A stretch of 64,000 nt of DNA from BPGX01 sp037447455 (GTDB taxonomy: Bacteria; Bacteroidota; Bacteroidia; B-17B0; Aurantibacillaceae). Of this stretch, positions 26,466-35,603 are shown one piece after another. The position numbers were made by a program, and so were the translations under genes. The notes beneath the pieces are model-generated. The model ran no database searches. It was given only the letters and a program-made list of their open reading frames with translations, and was not told the DNA's origin. How positions within the stretch are numbered: the stretch's first letter is position 1; every line of letters begins with the position of its first letter. Where the stretch lies: assembly GCA_037447455.1 (NCBI GenBank), contig JBBIGQ010000004.1, positions 101,078-165,077 of the forward strand, given 5' to 3'.

Positions 26466-28265
26466 TCAATTGGTTTGATTTAAGTCCTGATATGATAGTT
26501 CTCTTGATACCTGCCCATTTTCAAGGTGAATAACGCGATTACAATACTTTAAACTGCTCATTCTATGTGCAATTAACACTAATGTGAGAGAGCATTTTTT
26601 TGCCGTTTCATACAAAGAATGCATAACGCTTTCCTGGGTTGCTTCATCAAGTGCACTGGTCGCTTCATCCATTATTATCAAAGAAACGTCTCTATATAGC
26701 GCTCGGGCTATAACCAAACGTTGTTTCTGTCCACCAGATAAATATCCTCCATTTTCGCCAATAGGGGTGTAAATACCTTGAGATAACGAGTTTACAAATC
26801 CTTCTAACTGAACAGATTTAAGACAGTCCCAAACTTTATTCAGATTTACCTTATCTTCTTCTTCTCCAAAAACAATATTGCTCAAAATGGTACCATTCAT
26901 TAAAAAAATATCTTGATACACAAACGCTATTTTCCGCTGCCAAAGGTGTAGCCTTTGATTGTTGATTTCAGTAGCATCTACCCATATTTTACCCTGTGTA
27001 ATAGGGAGCAATCCAGCTAATGTATACACTAAGGATGTTTTACCAGAACCTGACTTACCAATCAGCCCTATAATTTCTCCCTTTTGAATTCTCAAATTAA
27101 TAGATTTTAATACTAATTTATTGCTATCGGACGAATAAGATAGCGAGACATTATCTAATAAAACATGTTTGTTAAATGTTAGTTTTGTGTCAGAATTTTT
27201 TATAACCTGTTCTTGTTGTTGAAGTTGCTTTTTAGATTTTTCAAAAATACCTAAAATAAATTCGTATTGTTTAATTAGTAATAAGCTTGAGTTAATCCGA
27301 TTTAATGAAGGTAATAATCGGTAAGCAGCAGCAATATATACCGCCAATAACAATAAAAGTTCTCCTTTTGATTCTTTATTTACAATAGCATACACATAAA
27401 TCATTATTACCAATAATAAAGCCGACCATTCCAGTAATTTGGGAGTAATTTGTTGATATAAATTAGTTTTAATTTGTATAGCATTATATTGCTGCATTGA
27501 TTTCAATAACCGGCTAATAAAAAACGATGATTTATTCTGCAGTTTTATATCTGCATAACCATTAATAAGTTCTCGTGAATAATTGAAACTTAATGTAGCA
27601 GCGGCATTCAGTTCAAGACCAAGATGTTGGTTTTTTTTTCGTATTAACCAATAAAAAAAACTAATAAGCGGAAAAAGTGTTAAGGTCAATACCAGAAATA
27701 ATTTTATATTTAAACTAATTATTCCTAATAATATCACAACAATCACCACTATTTCGGATACAATTATTCCTAATGGAAGTAACACAAAATTAACCAATTG
27801 AAGAGGTAAAAAACGGATTTCTTTATCTAATTCTCCTATGGTCGTTTGCTTGATTTCTAATATATTTTTCAGAAAGAAAACACACCCCATCAGGTTAACA
27901 CATTCGTTTGCCACTCCAAAACCTACTTTTTGCTGATATTTCAATACTAATAAAGCAAACAACATACGAAATAAAAATAGTAATAAAACTGAAAACAAAA
28001 TAAACAAAACAAACGTATCCTTACTTGAAAAAGATAAATAACGATATAAATTTGATAAAATTACATTTTTTTGAATAACTTCCTGTTGAGTAGCAATATA
28101 AATAGCAGGAAATACAGAAGATAGGGCGATGACATCAACTAAACTGTTTACAATTCCAAGTATTATAGAAAAGAATATCTTTTTCTTTCTATGATTAGAG
28201 ATAAGTTCGAAAAATTTTCTGTATATATAAATTATGTTCAAAGCTAGAATTTTAATCCGCACCAA
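26466..28265 (-). CDS. ABC exporter, fused membrane and ATPase domains
   Basis: A 599-residue half-transporter. Residues about 25-330 hold six membrane helices, and the C-terminal ATPase has Walker A GLIGKSGSGKTSL, the Q-loop region AFVYQDIFLMNGT, the signature LSGGQKQRL, Walker B SLIIMDEATSALDE and a switch histidine in IAHRMSS. It would work as a homodimer, exporting lipids, peptides or lipid-linked saccharides. The start is uncertain: only TTG (28265) or GTG (28262) precede the first helix. It begins 6 bases after the CBS/DUF21 gene ends. Confidence 0.88.
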   Translation of the reverse strand: MVRIKILALNIIYIYRKFFELISNHRKKKIFFSIILGIVNSLVDVIALSSVFPAIYIATQQEVIQKNVILSNLYRYLSFSSKDTFVLFILFSVLLLFLFRMLFALLVLKYQQKVGFGVANECVNLMGCVFFLKNILEIKQTTIGELDKEIRFLPLQLVNFVLLPLGIIVSEIVVIVVILLGIISLNIKLFLVLTLTLFPLISFFYWLIRKKNQHLGLELNAAATLSFNYSRELINGYADIKLQNKSSFFISRLLKSMQQYNAIQIKTNLYQQITPKLLEWSALLLVIMIYVYAIVNKESKGELLLLLAVYIAAAYRLLPSLNRINSSLLLIKQYEFILGIFEKSKKQLQQQEQVIKNSDTKLTFNKHVLLDNVSLSYSSDSNKLVLKSINLRIQKGEIIGLIGKSGSGKTSLVYTLAGLLPITQGKIWVDATEINNQRLHLWQRKIAFVYQDIFLMNGTILSNIVFGEEEDKVNLNKVWDCLKSVQLEGFVNSLSQGIYTPIGENGGYLSGGQKQRLVIARALYRDVSLIIMDEATSALDEATQESVMHSLYETAKKCSLTLVLIAHRMSSLKYCNRVIHLENGQVSRELSYQDLNQTN

Positions 28266-28271
28266 ATTTAA

Positions 28272-29561
28272 TCACTTTACCACAAACTTCACATATTCTG
28301 TTTTTTTGGGATTGCTTTTGAGTACGGTGATAGTATAGTATTCCGTTTCGATATCTTCATTTTCTTTTGGTATACGACCAAATAAATAATTCAAGTATCC
28401 TCCCACCGTGTCATATAACGCATCTTCCGGTATAGGGTGCGGAAGTGTCTCATTTACAGTGCTGATATTAGCCATTGCATTTACCACGTATTCCGTTTCA
28501 GATTTCTTTTCCACCATCGGTTTTTCTTCATCGTGTTCATCCTGTATATCGCCTACTAACTCCTCAATTATATCTTCCATCGTAATAATTCCAGAAACAT
28601 TTCCAAACTCATCAATCACTATGGCAAATTGCGTGTGTTTTTTCTGTAAATCTCTCAATACCTTATTTATCTTAGCATTTTCCGGAACCAGCAAAGGTTC
28701 TCGCATTAATTGCTTTATACTTTCTCTGTTAATATTCAGTTTATTTTCTACTATCAACCTCAAAACATCCTTTGTATGTATAACCCCCAAAACGTTATTG
28801 ATATTTTCGGAATATACTGGCATCCTTGAGAAACCATCTTCTAATATCTTTCTTAAAATCTCTTCTTGTCCCCAATTAATATCAATAGCCGAAACCCTAT
28901 CTAAAGGCAACATTATTTGCTTCACTACTCTATCATCAAATTCAAATACATTTTGTATCAATTCATACTCCGTTGGCTGAATACTGCCGCTTTCTTCACT
29001 TTCCGTTAATATCGCTTTAATCTCTTCTTCACTATGCGCTTCATCATTCAGATTTTTTACTTTAAAGATATTTAAAAATAGATTTGAAAAACTATTTAGT
29101 GTCCATATAAACGGCTTAAAGACCAGATAAAACAAATGTAATGGCAAGGCCAATAAAAGCGCCGCATTCACCGCATAATGAATACTCATCATTTTGGGAA
29201 TTTGTTCGCCAAAGGTAATGTGCATAAAGGTAATAAAAGCAAAAGCAATAACAGACGAGATACTATGCAAAGTATACATACTAATTTCAAGATTGGAAAA
29301 CACCTGCATAAACACTGTTGATAAAACCTGCTCTCCAATCCACCCTAATCCCAAACTTGCTAATGTAATCCCCACCTGCGTAGCCGAAAGATACGCATCT
29401 AATTTAGAAATTACCTTTTTGGCAATTTCTGCAAGGTAACTCCCTTTGTTGACCAACACTTCTATTTGAGATGCTCTTACTTTTACAAAAGCAAATTCTG
29501 CCGCAACAAAAAAAGCATTCAGTAAAACAAATAATAATGTTAATAATAGCCCTCCCACCAT
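28272..29561 (-). CDS. CNNM/hemolysin-type DUF21-CBS membrane protein
   Basis: A 429-residue protein made of a DUF21 membrane domain (about 1-180, four hydrophobic segments including AYLSATQVGITLASLGLGWIGE), a pair of CBS domains (about 200-330, with MLPLDRVSAIDI and the second TKDVLRLIV), and a C-terminal CorC_HlyC domain (about 345-428). Relatives include magnesium/cobalt efflux proteins (CorB/CNNM) and GldE of the gliding system. The name hemolysin is historical. It sits at the head of an apparent pair with the ABC exporter. Confidence 0.87.
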   Translation of the reverse strand: MVGGLLLTLLFVLLNAFFVAAEFAFVKVRASQIEVLVNKGSYLAEIAKKVISKLDAYLSATQVGITLASLGLGWIGEQVLSTVFMQVFSNLEISMYTLHSISSVIAFAFITFMHITFGEQIPKMMSIHYAVNAALLLALPLHLFYLVFKPFIWTLNSFSNLFLNIFKVKNLNDEAHSEEEIKAILTESEESGSIQPTEYELIQNVFEFDDRVVKQIMLPLDRVSAIDINWGQEEILRKILEDGFSRMPVYSENINNVLGVIHTKDVLRLIVENKLNINRESIKQLMREPLLVPENAKINKVLRDLQKKHTQFAIVIDEFGNVSGIITMEDIIEELVGDIQDEHDEEKPMVEKKSETEYVVNAMANISTVNETLPHPIPEDALYDTVGGYLNYLFGRIPKENEDIETEYYTITVLKSNPKKTEYVKFVVK

Positions 29562-29689
29562 AAATGTTTGAACTTAATTATTATATTCTTGGATAACTTA
29601 CAACATTTTAAACATTGCTCACAATAAAATAAACTATCCTCTTCTCTTTCCAATACCAATGCTGCTTTCACAACCTGTCGCCCGTCCAT
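29540..29689 (-). CDS. Possible 49-residue ORF with cysteine cluster
   Basis: An ATG at 29689 opens a 49-codon frame that ends inside the start of the DUF21/CBS gene in another frame. It has CEQCLKCC (23-30) and ends WWEGYY. A TAATTTTG -7 box lies at 29706-29713, 16 bases before the ATG. It might be a small metal-binding protein or an upstream leader peptide coupled to the CBS gene. No family is recognised and it may be chance. Confidence 0.25.
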   Translation of the reverse strand: MDGRQVVKAALVLEREEDSLFYCEQCLKCCKLSKNIIIKFKHLWWEGYY

Positions 29690-29732
29690 TAAAACTTATT
29701 TTTGACAAAATTACTAAAAAATTTACATTTCT

Positions 29733-30368
29733 CTATGGAATATGAATGTATTTATGTGTTTGCAATGACAATCTCCACTTTGTATTTTCCTGAATGTAAC
29801 GAATAATTTCAGGCAACAACACTTCTCTCCTGCTCCACTCTGGCTGCAAAAATAAATGACAATGTTCATTTACATGTCTACTCGTTTCTTCTGCAAATTG
29901 AAAATCGTGCTTGTTATACACAATTACTTTCAACTCATTTGCTTTCTTCAAATTATCTTCCAAAGGTAATTGCATTTTCTTTGGCGACACACCTATCCAA
30001 TCAAAAAATCCTTTTATTTCAAACGCTCCCGATGTCTCTAAAAAAATCTCCATACCATTTTCTTTCAACATAGACGTAAGAATCTCCAAATTATATTGTG
30101 CTGGTTCGCCGCCCGTAATAACAACCGATTTTGCCCTACTCTCCAAAACATTTCTTATAACTTCTTCAACGGACTTAATCGGATGAAGTGCCGCCTCCCA
30201 ACTCTCTTTTACATCGCACCAATGACAACCAATATCACATCCCCCAATACGAATAAAATACGCCGGCTTACCCGTATTAAATCCCTCTCCCTGCAATGAA
30301 TAAAACTCTTCCATCACAGGTAAGTGCGTGCCTTTTCCAACCAACTCTATTTTTTCTAATGTATCCAT
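29733..30368 (-). CDS. queE: 7-carboxy-7-deazaguanine synthase
   Basis: A radical-SAM enzyme of the queuosine/7-deazaguanine pathway that contracts carboxytetrahydropterin to CDG. The 211-residue protein has the N-terminal EFYSLQGEGFNTGKPAYFIRI and the QueE-type cluster motif C44-x3-C48-x2-C51 (GGCDIGCHWCD), with VVITGGEPAQYN as the SAM-binding GGE motif. The other que genes are not in the window. It ends at 29733, leaving a 171-base gap to the CBS gene. Confidence 0.92.
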   Translation of the reverse strand: MDTLEKIELVGKGTHLPVMEEFYSLQGEGFNTGKPAYFIRIGGCDIGCHWCDVKESWEAALHPIKSVEEVIRNVLESRAKSVVITGGEPAQYNLEILTSMLKENGMEIFLETSGAFEIKGFFDWIGVSPKKMQLPLEDNLKKANELKVIVYNKHDFQFAEETSRHVNEHCHLFLQPEWSRREVLLPEIIRYIQENTKWRLSLQTHKYIHIP

Positions 30369-30403
30369 TTTTTCACAACAAAACCATCATTCAATCCCCC
30401 CAA

Positions 30404-31147
30404 CTAATTCTTTTGTTCCTCATTGTTCACATAATTAACAGACTTCAACAAATTACCCTGTTCATCGTAAAATTTCCACACACCATTTTTCACATAATCA
30501 TTCATATCTTTTCTGAAATTTAAATTACCTTCTTCCTTCACATTCCCGTTTTCATAATATTCTTTGTAGGTGTAAATCCTCATTTTTTTATCTGTCAATT
30601 CCATGACAATTTTAAGTTTTGAATCCGGATAATTAATAATTCTCTTAATAATAAATCCTTCTTTTTTGTCTATTTCTTCATCTAATTCTACTGCCCCATT
30701 CTCAAAATAATCCTTTTGTTTGATTTCAGAACCTTCATAATAAGTAACTTCAGAACGTACTTGCCCATTCGAATAATAAGTAATGTGTTTACACCTTAAA
30801 TTATCAATAGCAATTAATTCTCGCTCTAAATTCCCATTTTCCCAATAATTTTTAAAAACTTTAATCTGCCCATCAATGTAAAATCCCCGATGCAACAATT
30901 TTCCACTCGCGTAATAATCCTCCTGCCAGCTTTGTGCGTTATACCCAACTTTATTATATCGAACAGAATCGCCTCCCATGCAGGGAACTAATTTATTATA
31001 AATAATAATTCCATACTCCGCATCCACCACTTCATCCTGAGTGGGCCTATATAGTTCCTTTGGCTTAATAACGGTCTGCGAAAAAATAAAAAAACAACAA
31101 AACAGCTCCATTATCACTAAAAAACATAACTTTTTTCTCAAAATCAT
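30404..31147 (-). CDS. MORN-like (YwqK family) exported protein
   Basis: A 247-residue protein with a signal peptide (LFCCFFIFSQ) and about seven degenerate repeats such as YYSNGQVRSEVTYYEG and EYYENGNVKEEGNLNF, matching the repeat of the much longer protein at the left edge. No catalytic motif. It lies 35 bases upstream of queE on the same strand; a functional relation is not evident. Confidence 0.75.
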   Translation of the reverse strand: MILRKKLCFLVIMELFCCFFIFSQTVIKPKELYRPTQDEVVDAEYGIIIYNKLVPCMGGDSVRYNKVGYNAQSWQEDYYASGKLLHRGFYIDGQIKVFKNYWENGNLERELIAIDNLRCKHITYYSNGQVRSEVTYYEGSEIKQKDYFENGAVELDEEIDKKEGFIIKRIINYPDSKLKIVMELTDKKMRIYTYKEYYENGNVKEEGNLNFRKDMNDYVKNGVWKFYDEQGNLLKSVNYVNNEEQKN

Positions 31148-31210
31148 TTTTGAATTTTCGCATTAAAATTAAAGAATAAAAATAAACTCAACAAATTTTT
31201 TCAGACGAGG

Positions 31211-31981
31211 TCACTGAGCATTCCAACCACCATCTACCGGAATAGCCGCACCCGTTAATGTACTGCTACCTTCAGATGCTAAAAATAGGACCAACTGTCC
31301 CAATGTTTCCAACGAAACAAACTCTTTTACGGCCTGTTTGTACAACATGACTTTGCTAATCACCTCTTCTCTTGAAATACCATGTGCTTTGGCCTGACCA
31401 TCAATCTGCTTTTCTACTAACGGTGTTTTGACATATCCCGGACAAATCGCATTAGCCGTTATATTGTATGGTGCTCCCTCCAAAGCAATGGTCTTCGTGA
31501 ATCCGACAATACCGTGCTTACTGGCCACATACGCCGATTTAAATTCAGACGCCACTAAGCCATGCGCCGACGCAATGTTAATAATCCTTCCAAACTTTTG
31601 TTCTTTCATTTTTTTCCAAACCGCTTTCGTCAAATAAAAAGCAGACGACAAATTAATCCCTATAATCGCCTGCCACTTTTCATCCGGAAAATCTTCTACC
31701 GGCGATACATGTTGAATACCAGCGTTGTTCACCAATACATCTACTTTTCCAAACTTTTGCATAGCCGTATTTGCCAGTTCGTATATTTGTTCCGGATACA
31801 TCAAATTAGCCCCATGAAAAAGAGTTGGAATGCCGTATTCTTTTCCAATAGAATCTGCTATCTCCTGCCCATTTGTTTCCAATCCGTTAAACACAATAGA
31901 ATACCGTTGGGTCTTCGCAAATTCTCGTGCGATACCTAACCCAATACCACTGGTGCTACCTGTGATTAATACCGTTTTCAT
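31211..31981 (-). CDS. bdhA: 3-hydroxybutyrate dehydrogenase (SDR family)
   Basis: A 256-residue short-chain dehydrogenase with the cofactor motif GSTSGIG (8-14), NNAG (85-88) and the catalytic S138, Y151 and K155 (SAYVASK). The segments INLSSAFYLTKAVWKKMKEQKFGRIINIASAHGLVASEFKSAYVASK and NAICPGYVKTPLVEKQI are characteristic of D-3-hydroxybutyrate dehydrogenase, which interconverts 3-hydroxybutyrate and acetoacetate with NAD. The CoA-transferase subunit at 20888 would act on the same metabolite. A TACTTTTG promoter box lies 13 bases before the start. Confidence 0.85.
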   Translation of the reverse strand: MKTVLITGSTSGIGLGIAREFAKTQRYSIVFNGLETNGQEIADSIGKEYGIPTLFHGANLMYPEQIYELANTAMQKFGKVDVLVNNAGIQHVSPVEDFPDEKWQAIIGINLSSAFYLTKAVWKKMKEQKFGRIINIASAHGLVASEFKSAYVASKHGIVGFTKTIALEGAPYNITANAICPGYVKTPLVEKQIDGQAKAHGISREEVISKVMLYKQAVKEFVSLETLGQLVLFLASEGSSTLTGAAIPVDGGWNAQ

Positions 31982-31994
31982 AATTTTTTTGAAG

Positions 31995-32002
31995 CAAAAG
32001 TA
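31995..32002 (-). promoter_or_regulatory. Promoter -7 box (TACTTTTG)
   Basis: Exact TAnnTTTG on the minus strand ending 13 bases before the 3-hydroxybutyrate dehydrogenase start. Confidence 0.4.
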
Positions 32003-32136
32003 CTAAAACTTCTTTTCCTTCCCACATCTATGAGTTCTGCAACCAACATAAATATAAAATCATAACAAACCTTATTTTTCTATATTTCCTATCATCTTAC
32101 TTATACAGTAAAAAATAGTGCGTTGTCATAAAACCA

Positions 32137-32499
32137 CTACTCAAAATAATCAATACGAAGCTGCACAATAACGGACTTTTTGATAAGAATGGATATTTTG
32201 AATTTATTAGTGCCTGTATCAATAGTTCCATACACAAACTGTGCATTAGCCGATAGCATAGAATTTTGTACAAGTGTAAAACTCCGAATCGGATTTTTCT
32301 CAAAAAAAAGGCCGAGGTTGGCCATACACTGCTCCCTACTCAATAAATCTTCCTTATCCAAAATTTTTATAATGACTTTTTCATCCAGATATTTATAAAA
32401 TTCAGAATAGCGTCCCTGCCTTAGTGCACCCGCAATATCTTCACCTATGTCTAAAAAATTCAAAAACGGAAGAAGGAGTATAAGTAAAATTGTTTTCAT
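32137..32499 (-). CDS. DUF4783-like exported protein
   Basis: A 120-residue protein with an N-terminal signal peptide (MKTILLILLLPFLNFLDIGEDI) and the DUF4783 pattern: IAGALRQGRYSEFYKYLDEKVIIKILDKEDLLSREQ, then LGLFFEKNPIRSF. The fold is thought to be an NTF2-like cone, but its function is unknown. An in-frame upstream start at 32517 would place a TATTTTTG promoter box inside the gene, so the ATG at 32499 is chosen. It is divergent from rlmH; the two starts are 27 bases apart. Confidence 0.75.
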   Translation of the reverse strand: MKTILLILLLPFLNFLDIGEDIAGALRQGRYSEFYKYLDEKVIIKILDKEDLLSREQCMANLGLFFEKNPIRSFTLVQNSMLSANAQFVYGTIDTGTNKFKISILIKKSVIVQLRIDYFE

Positions 32500-32506
32500 T
32501 TGTGTG

Positions 32507-32514
32507 CAAAAATA
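32507..32514 (-). promoter_or_regulatory. Promoter -7 box (TATTTTTG)
   Basis: Exact TAnnTTTG on the minus strand with 7 bases before the DUF4783 ATG at 32499, again implying a nearly leaderless mRNA. Confidence 0.45.
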
Positions 32515-32526
32515 CAAAATCCTTTT

Positions 32527-32997
32527 ATGAATATTCTGTTAATGACCATTGATAAAGTTTCATCGTCTTCTATTCAACAACTGCTTGAAGAATATAAAGA
32601 ACGATTGAAACATTACTGCCGTTTTGAATATATTACAATAATTATGCCAAAAAATGTTAGATACAAGAGCGTAGAAGAGCAAAAAAAGGAAGAATGCAAA
32701 GCAATAATAAAGCACTTAAAAGAACATGATTGTGTGGTATTATTAGACGAACACGGCACGGAAATGCGGTCTGTAGATTTTAGTAAGTGGATAGAGAAAC
32801 AGGGGCAATCCGGGAAACGAATTGTGTTTATTGCTGGAGGTCCTTATGGGTTCAGTGAAGATATGAAGACAAAATTTTCTCAAAAAATCAGTTTGTCAAA
32901 AATGACCTTCTCACACGAGATAGTACGAATAATTTTTCTGGAACAGTTGTACAGAGCATTTACAATTATCAAAGGACAGAAATACCATCATGAATAA
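32527..32997 (+). CDS. rlmH: 23S rRNA pseudouridine-1915 N3-methyltransferase
   Basis: A small SPOUT methyltransferase that methylates pseudouridine 1915 in helix 69 of 23S rRNA on the assembled ribosome. The 156-residue protein has the SAM-binding knot motifs (VVLLDEHG, then FIAGGPYGFS) and the family C-terminus EQLYRAFTIIKGQKYHHE. A TTG nine codons upstream is in frame, but the ATG at 32527 gives the standard family length. A terminator follows at once. Confidence 0.93.
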   Translation: MNILLMTIDKVSSSSIQQLLEEYKERLKHYCRFEYITIIMPKNVRYKSVEEQKKEECKAIIKHLKEHDCVVLLDEHGTEMRSVDFSKWIEKQGQSGKRIVFIAGGPYGFSEDMKTKFSQKISLSKMTFSHEIVRIIFLEQLYRAFTIIKGQKYHHE

Positions 32998-32998
32998 A

Positions 32999-33029
32999 AA
33001 AGCCCCTTCTAATTTCTAAAAGGGGCTTT
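32999..33029 (+). terminator. Bidirectional intrinsic terminator after rlmH
   Basis: A perfect 10-bp stem AAAGCCCCTT / AAGGGGCTTT around an 11-base loop. It begins one base after the rlmH stop codon and lies 31 bases after the end of nrdA on the other strand, so it can serve both convergent genes. Confidence 0.9.
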
Positions 33030-33059
33030 GTGATAATGTTATTTTAAATGAAAATTTGA

Positions 33060-35531
33060 TTAGGACCCACACATAATACATCCATCTGGGTTATCTAATG
33101 AGCAGGATATCTGATCAGAAGCAGAAGGTTCTATTGGTAAATTTATTTTTGCCGCATTCGGATCCGGCACCAGATGTTCCATTACTTTTTTATCAATTGT
33201 TCCGGCATTACTGAGTTCTACTACTAATGCATCTTCATTATTTAATACCTGTGGTTTAAGCGCACTTTGCTCTACTGTAAACTTGATGGCATCGGCCGCT
33301 GCCTTAGTTCTTAAATAATACATTCCCGTTTTAAGCCCTTTTTTCCACGCATAAAAATGAGCACTTGAAAGTTTAGCCACATTGACATCTTGCATAAATA
33401 AATTGAGCGATTGAGATTGGTCAATAAAAGCACCACGATCAGCGGCCATGTCTAAAATATGTTTTTGTTTTATTTCCCATACCGTTTTATACAAATCTTT
33501 AAGTTCTTGTGGAATTTCATCAATGTTTTGAATACTACCGTTGGCAGCAATTATTTTATTTTTTATGGTTTCATTCCAAAGTCCAAGTTTCACTAAATCT
33601 CTCAAAAGATACTTGTTTACAACAATAAATTCGCCGGATAATACTCTTCTGACATAAATGTTAGAGGTAAATGGTTCAAAACATTCGTTATTCCCTAAAA
33701 TTTGAGAAGTGGAAGCAGTCGGCATAGGAGCAATCAACAAAGAGTTTCTTACCCCGTATTTCAAGATATTTTGCCGAAGTCTTTCCCAATTCCAACGCTC
33801 AGAAGGTTTTACACCCCACATGTCAAATTGCAAAACCCCTTTGGAAACAGGTGAACCTTGATACGTTTCATAAGAGCCATATTCTTTTGCCAACTCATTA
33901 CTGGCAGTAAGAGCCGCAAAGTATATGGTTTCAAAAATATCTCTGTTCAGTTGTTTGGCTTCTTCACTTTCAAAAGGATAGCGCATTAAAATGAAAGCAT
34001 CTGCCAATCCCTGAACCCCAATACCTATCGGACGATGACGTAAATTCGATTTTCTGGCTTCCGGAACCGGATAATAATTTAAATCAATGATTTTATTAAG
34101 GTTGCGGGTTACGACTTTAGTTGCTTCAAAGAGTTTATTAAAATCAAATGTTTTACTTTTTTCATTTACAAATTTTGGTAAAGCAATGGAGGCAAGGTTA
34201 CATACAGCAATTTCGTCGGGTGCTGTATATTCAATGATTTCTGTACATAAATTAGAAGATTGGATGGTACCCAAGTTTTTTTGATTAGATTTTTCGTTAC
34301 AGGCATCTTTGTAAAGCATGTATGGATTACCGGTTTCAATTTGGGCTTCAATGATGGCTTCCCACAGTTCACGGGCACGAATCATTTTACGCCCTTTACC
34401 TGCCTTTTCATAGGACGTGTAGAGTTCTTCAAATTTTTGTCCATACACTTCATAAAGTCCCGGGCATTCGTTAGGACACATGAGTGTCCAGTGCTCATCA
34501 TTTTCAACTCGTTTCATAAACAGATCGGGAATCCATAGAGCGGTGAATAAATCACGAGCGCGCAATTCTTCTTTTCCGTGATTTTTACGAATATCTAAAA
34601 ACTCAAAAATGTCAGCGTGCCATGGTTCAAGGTATACTGCAATGGAGCCCTTTCTTTTTCCCCCACCTTGGTCTACATAGCGGGCAGTTTCATTAAATAC
34701 TTTAAGCATTGGGATAATACCGTTACTAGTTCCATTCGTACCTTTAATATAGGAGCCGGTGGCTCTGACTTTGTGAATAGCCAATCCGATGCCGCCGGCA
34801 CTTTGAGAAATTTTTGCGCAATCTTTTAGTGTATCGTATATGCCGTCGATACTATCTTCTTTGATTTGAAGCAAAAAGCAAGAAGACATTTGTGGTTTAG
34901 GCGTGCCGGCATTAAATAAAGTGGGCGTAGCGTGCGTAAACCATTTTTCACTCATCAGATTGTAAGTTTCAATGGCTGTTTTTATATCTTCTTTGTGGAT
35001 ACCAACAGCCACACGCATCAGCATGTGCTGAGGGCGCTCGGCCACTCTGCCGTTCATCTTGAGCAAATAAGAACGTTCCAGGGTTTTAAAGCCAAAGTAA
35101 TCATAACCAAAATCACGATCGTAGATGATAGCAGAATCTAATTCCTGACGATGTTTCTTAATAATGGCGTACACATCATCTGCTATCAATTGGGCTTTTT
35201 GGTTGGTTTTAGGATCTTTGTAGTTGTAGAGCAGTTCAATGGTTTGAGAAAAACTTTTCAAGGTATTTTTATGTAGATTGCTCACAGCAATGCGGGAAGC
35301 AAGAATAGCATAATCCAGATGCTTTGTGGTCATGGTAGCGGCTGTTTCTGCGGCTAAATTGTCTAATTCTGTAGTGGTAATACCGTCGTAGATTCCATTG
35401 ATTACTTTCATGGCCACTACTACAGGGTCTACAAAATTCATATCTAATCCATAGCAGAGTTTTTTTATCCGTGCGGTTATTTTATCGAATTGCACGGGCT
35501 CTTTGGTGCCATTTCTTTTTATCACATACAT
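33060..35531 (-). CDS. nrdA: Class Ia ribonucleotide reductase, large subunit
   Basis: Reduces ribonucleoside diphosphates to deoxyribonucleotides. The 823-residue protein starts with an ATP-cone allosteric domain (about 1-95), followed by the catalytic barrel with SSCFLLQI and NLCTEIIEY cysteine motifs and PMPTASTSQILGNNECFEPF. The C-terminal tail ends GCIMCGS with the redox pair C818 and C821 that is recharged by thioredoxin or glutaredoxin. It is the last gene of an nrdB-methyltransferase-nrdA row. No independent promoter is clear in the 72 bases upstream. Confidence 0.96.
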   Translation of the reverse strand: MYVIKRNGTKEPVQFDKITARIKKLCYGLDMNFVDPVVVAMKVINGIYDGITTTELDNLAAETAATMTTKHLDYAILASRIAVSNLHKNTLKSFSQTIELLYNYKDPKTNQKAQLIADDVYAIIKKHRQELDSAIIYDRDFGYDYFGFKTLERSYLLKMNGRVAERPQHMLMRVAVGIHKEDIKTAIETYNLMSEKWFTHATPTLFNAGTPKPQMSSCFLLQIKEDSIDGIYDTLKDCAKISQSAGGIGLAIHKVRATGSYIKGTNGTSNGIIPMLKVFNETARYVDQGGGKRKGSIAVYLEPWHADIFEFLDIRKNHGKEELRARDLFTALWIPDLFMKRVENDEHWTLMCPNECPGLYEVYGQKFEELYTSYEKAGKGRKMIRARELWEAIIEAQIETGNPYMLYKDACNEKSNQKNLGTIQSSNLCTEIIEYTAPDEIAVCNLASIALPKFVNEKSKTFDFNKLFEATKVVTRNLNKIIDLNYYPVPEARKSNLRHRPIGIGVQGLADAFILMRYPFESEEAKQLNRDIFETIYFAALTASNELAKEYGSYETYQGSPVSKGVLQFDMWGVKPSERWNWERLRQNILKYGVRNSLLIAPMPTASTSQILGNNECFEPFTSNIYVRRVLSGEFIVVNKYLLRDLVKLGLWNETIKNKIIAANGSIQNIDEIPQELKDLYKTVWEIKQKHILDMAADRGAFIDQSQSLNLFMQDVNVAKLSSAHFYAWKKGLKTGMYYLRTKAAADAIKFTVEQSALKPQVLNNEDALVVELSNAGTIDKKVMEHLVPDPNAAKINLPIEPSASDQISCSLDNPDGCIMCGS

Positions 35532-35603
35532 AGTAGTAAATTTTTAATTTTGAATGTAAAAGTAGAGAATGTTTTTAATGAAGCATTAGATAATAAAATT
35601 TTT

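Noticed and set aside
31211..31981. SDR protein as a fatty-acid FabG
   Set aside because: The SAHGLVASEFKSAYVASK and C-terminal motifs match 3-hydroxybutyrate dehydrogenase better than FabG, though broad substrate use cannot be excluded.
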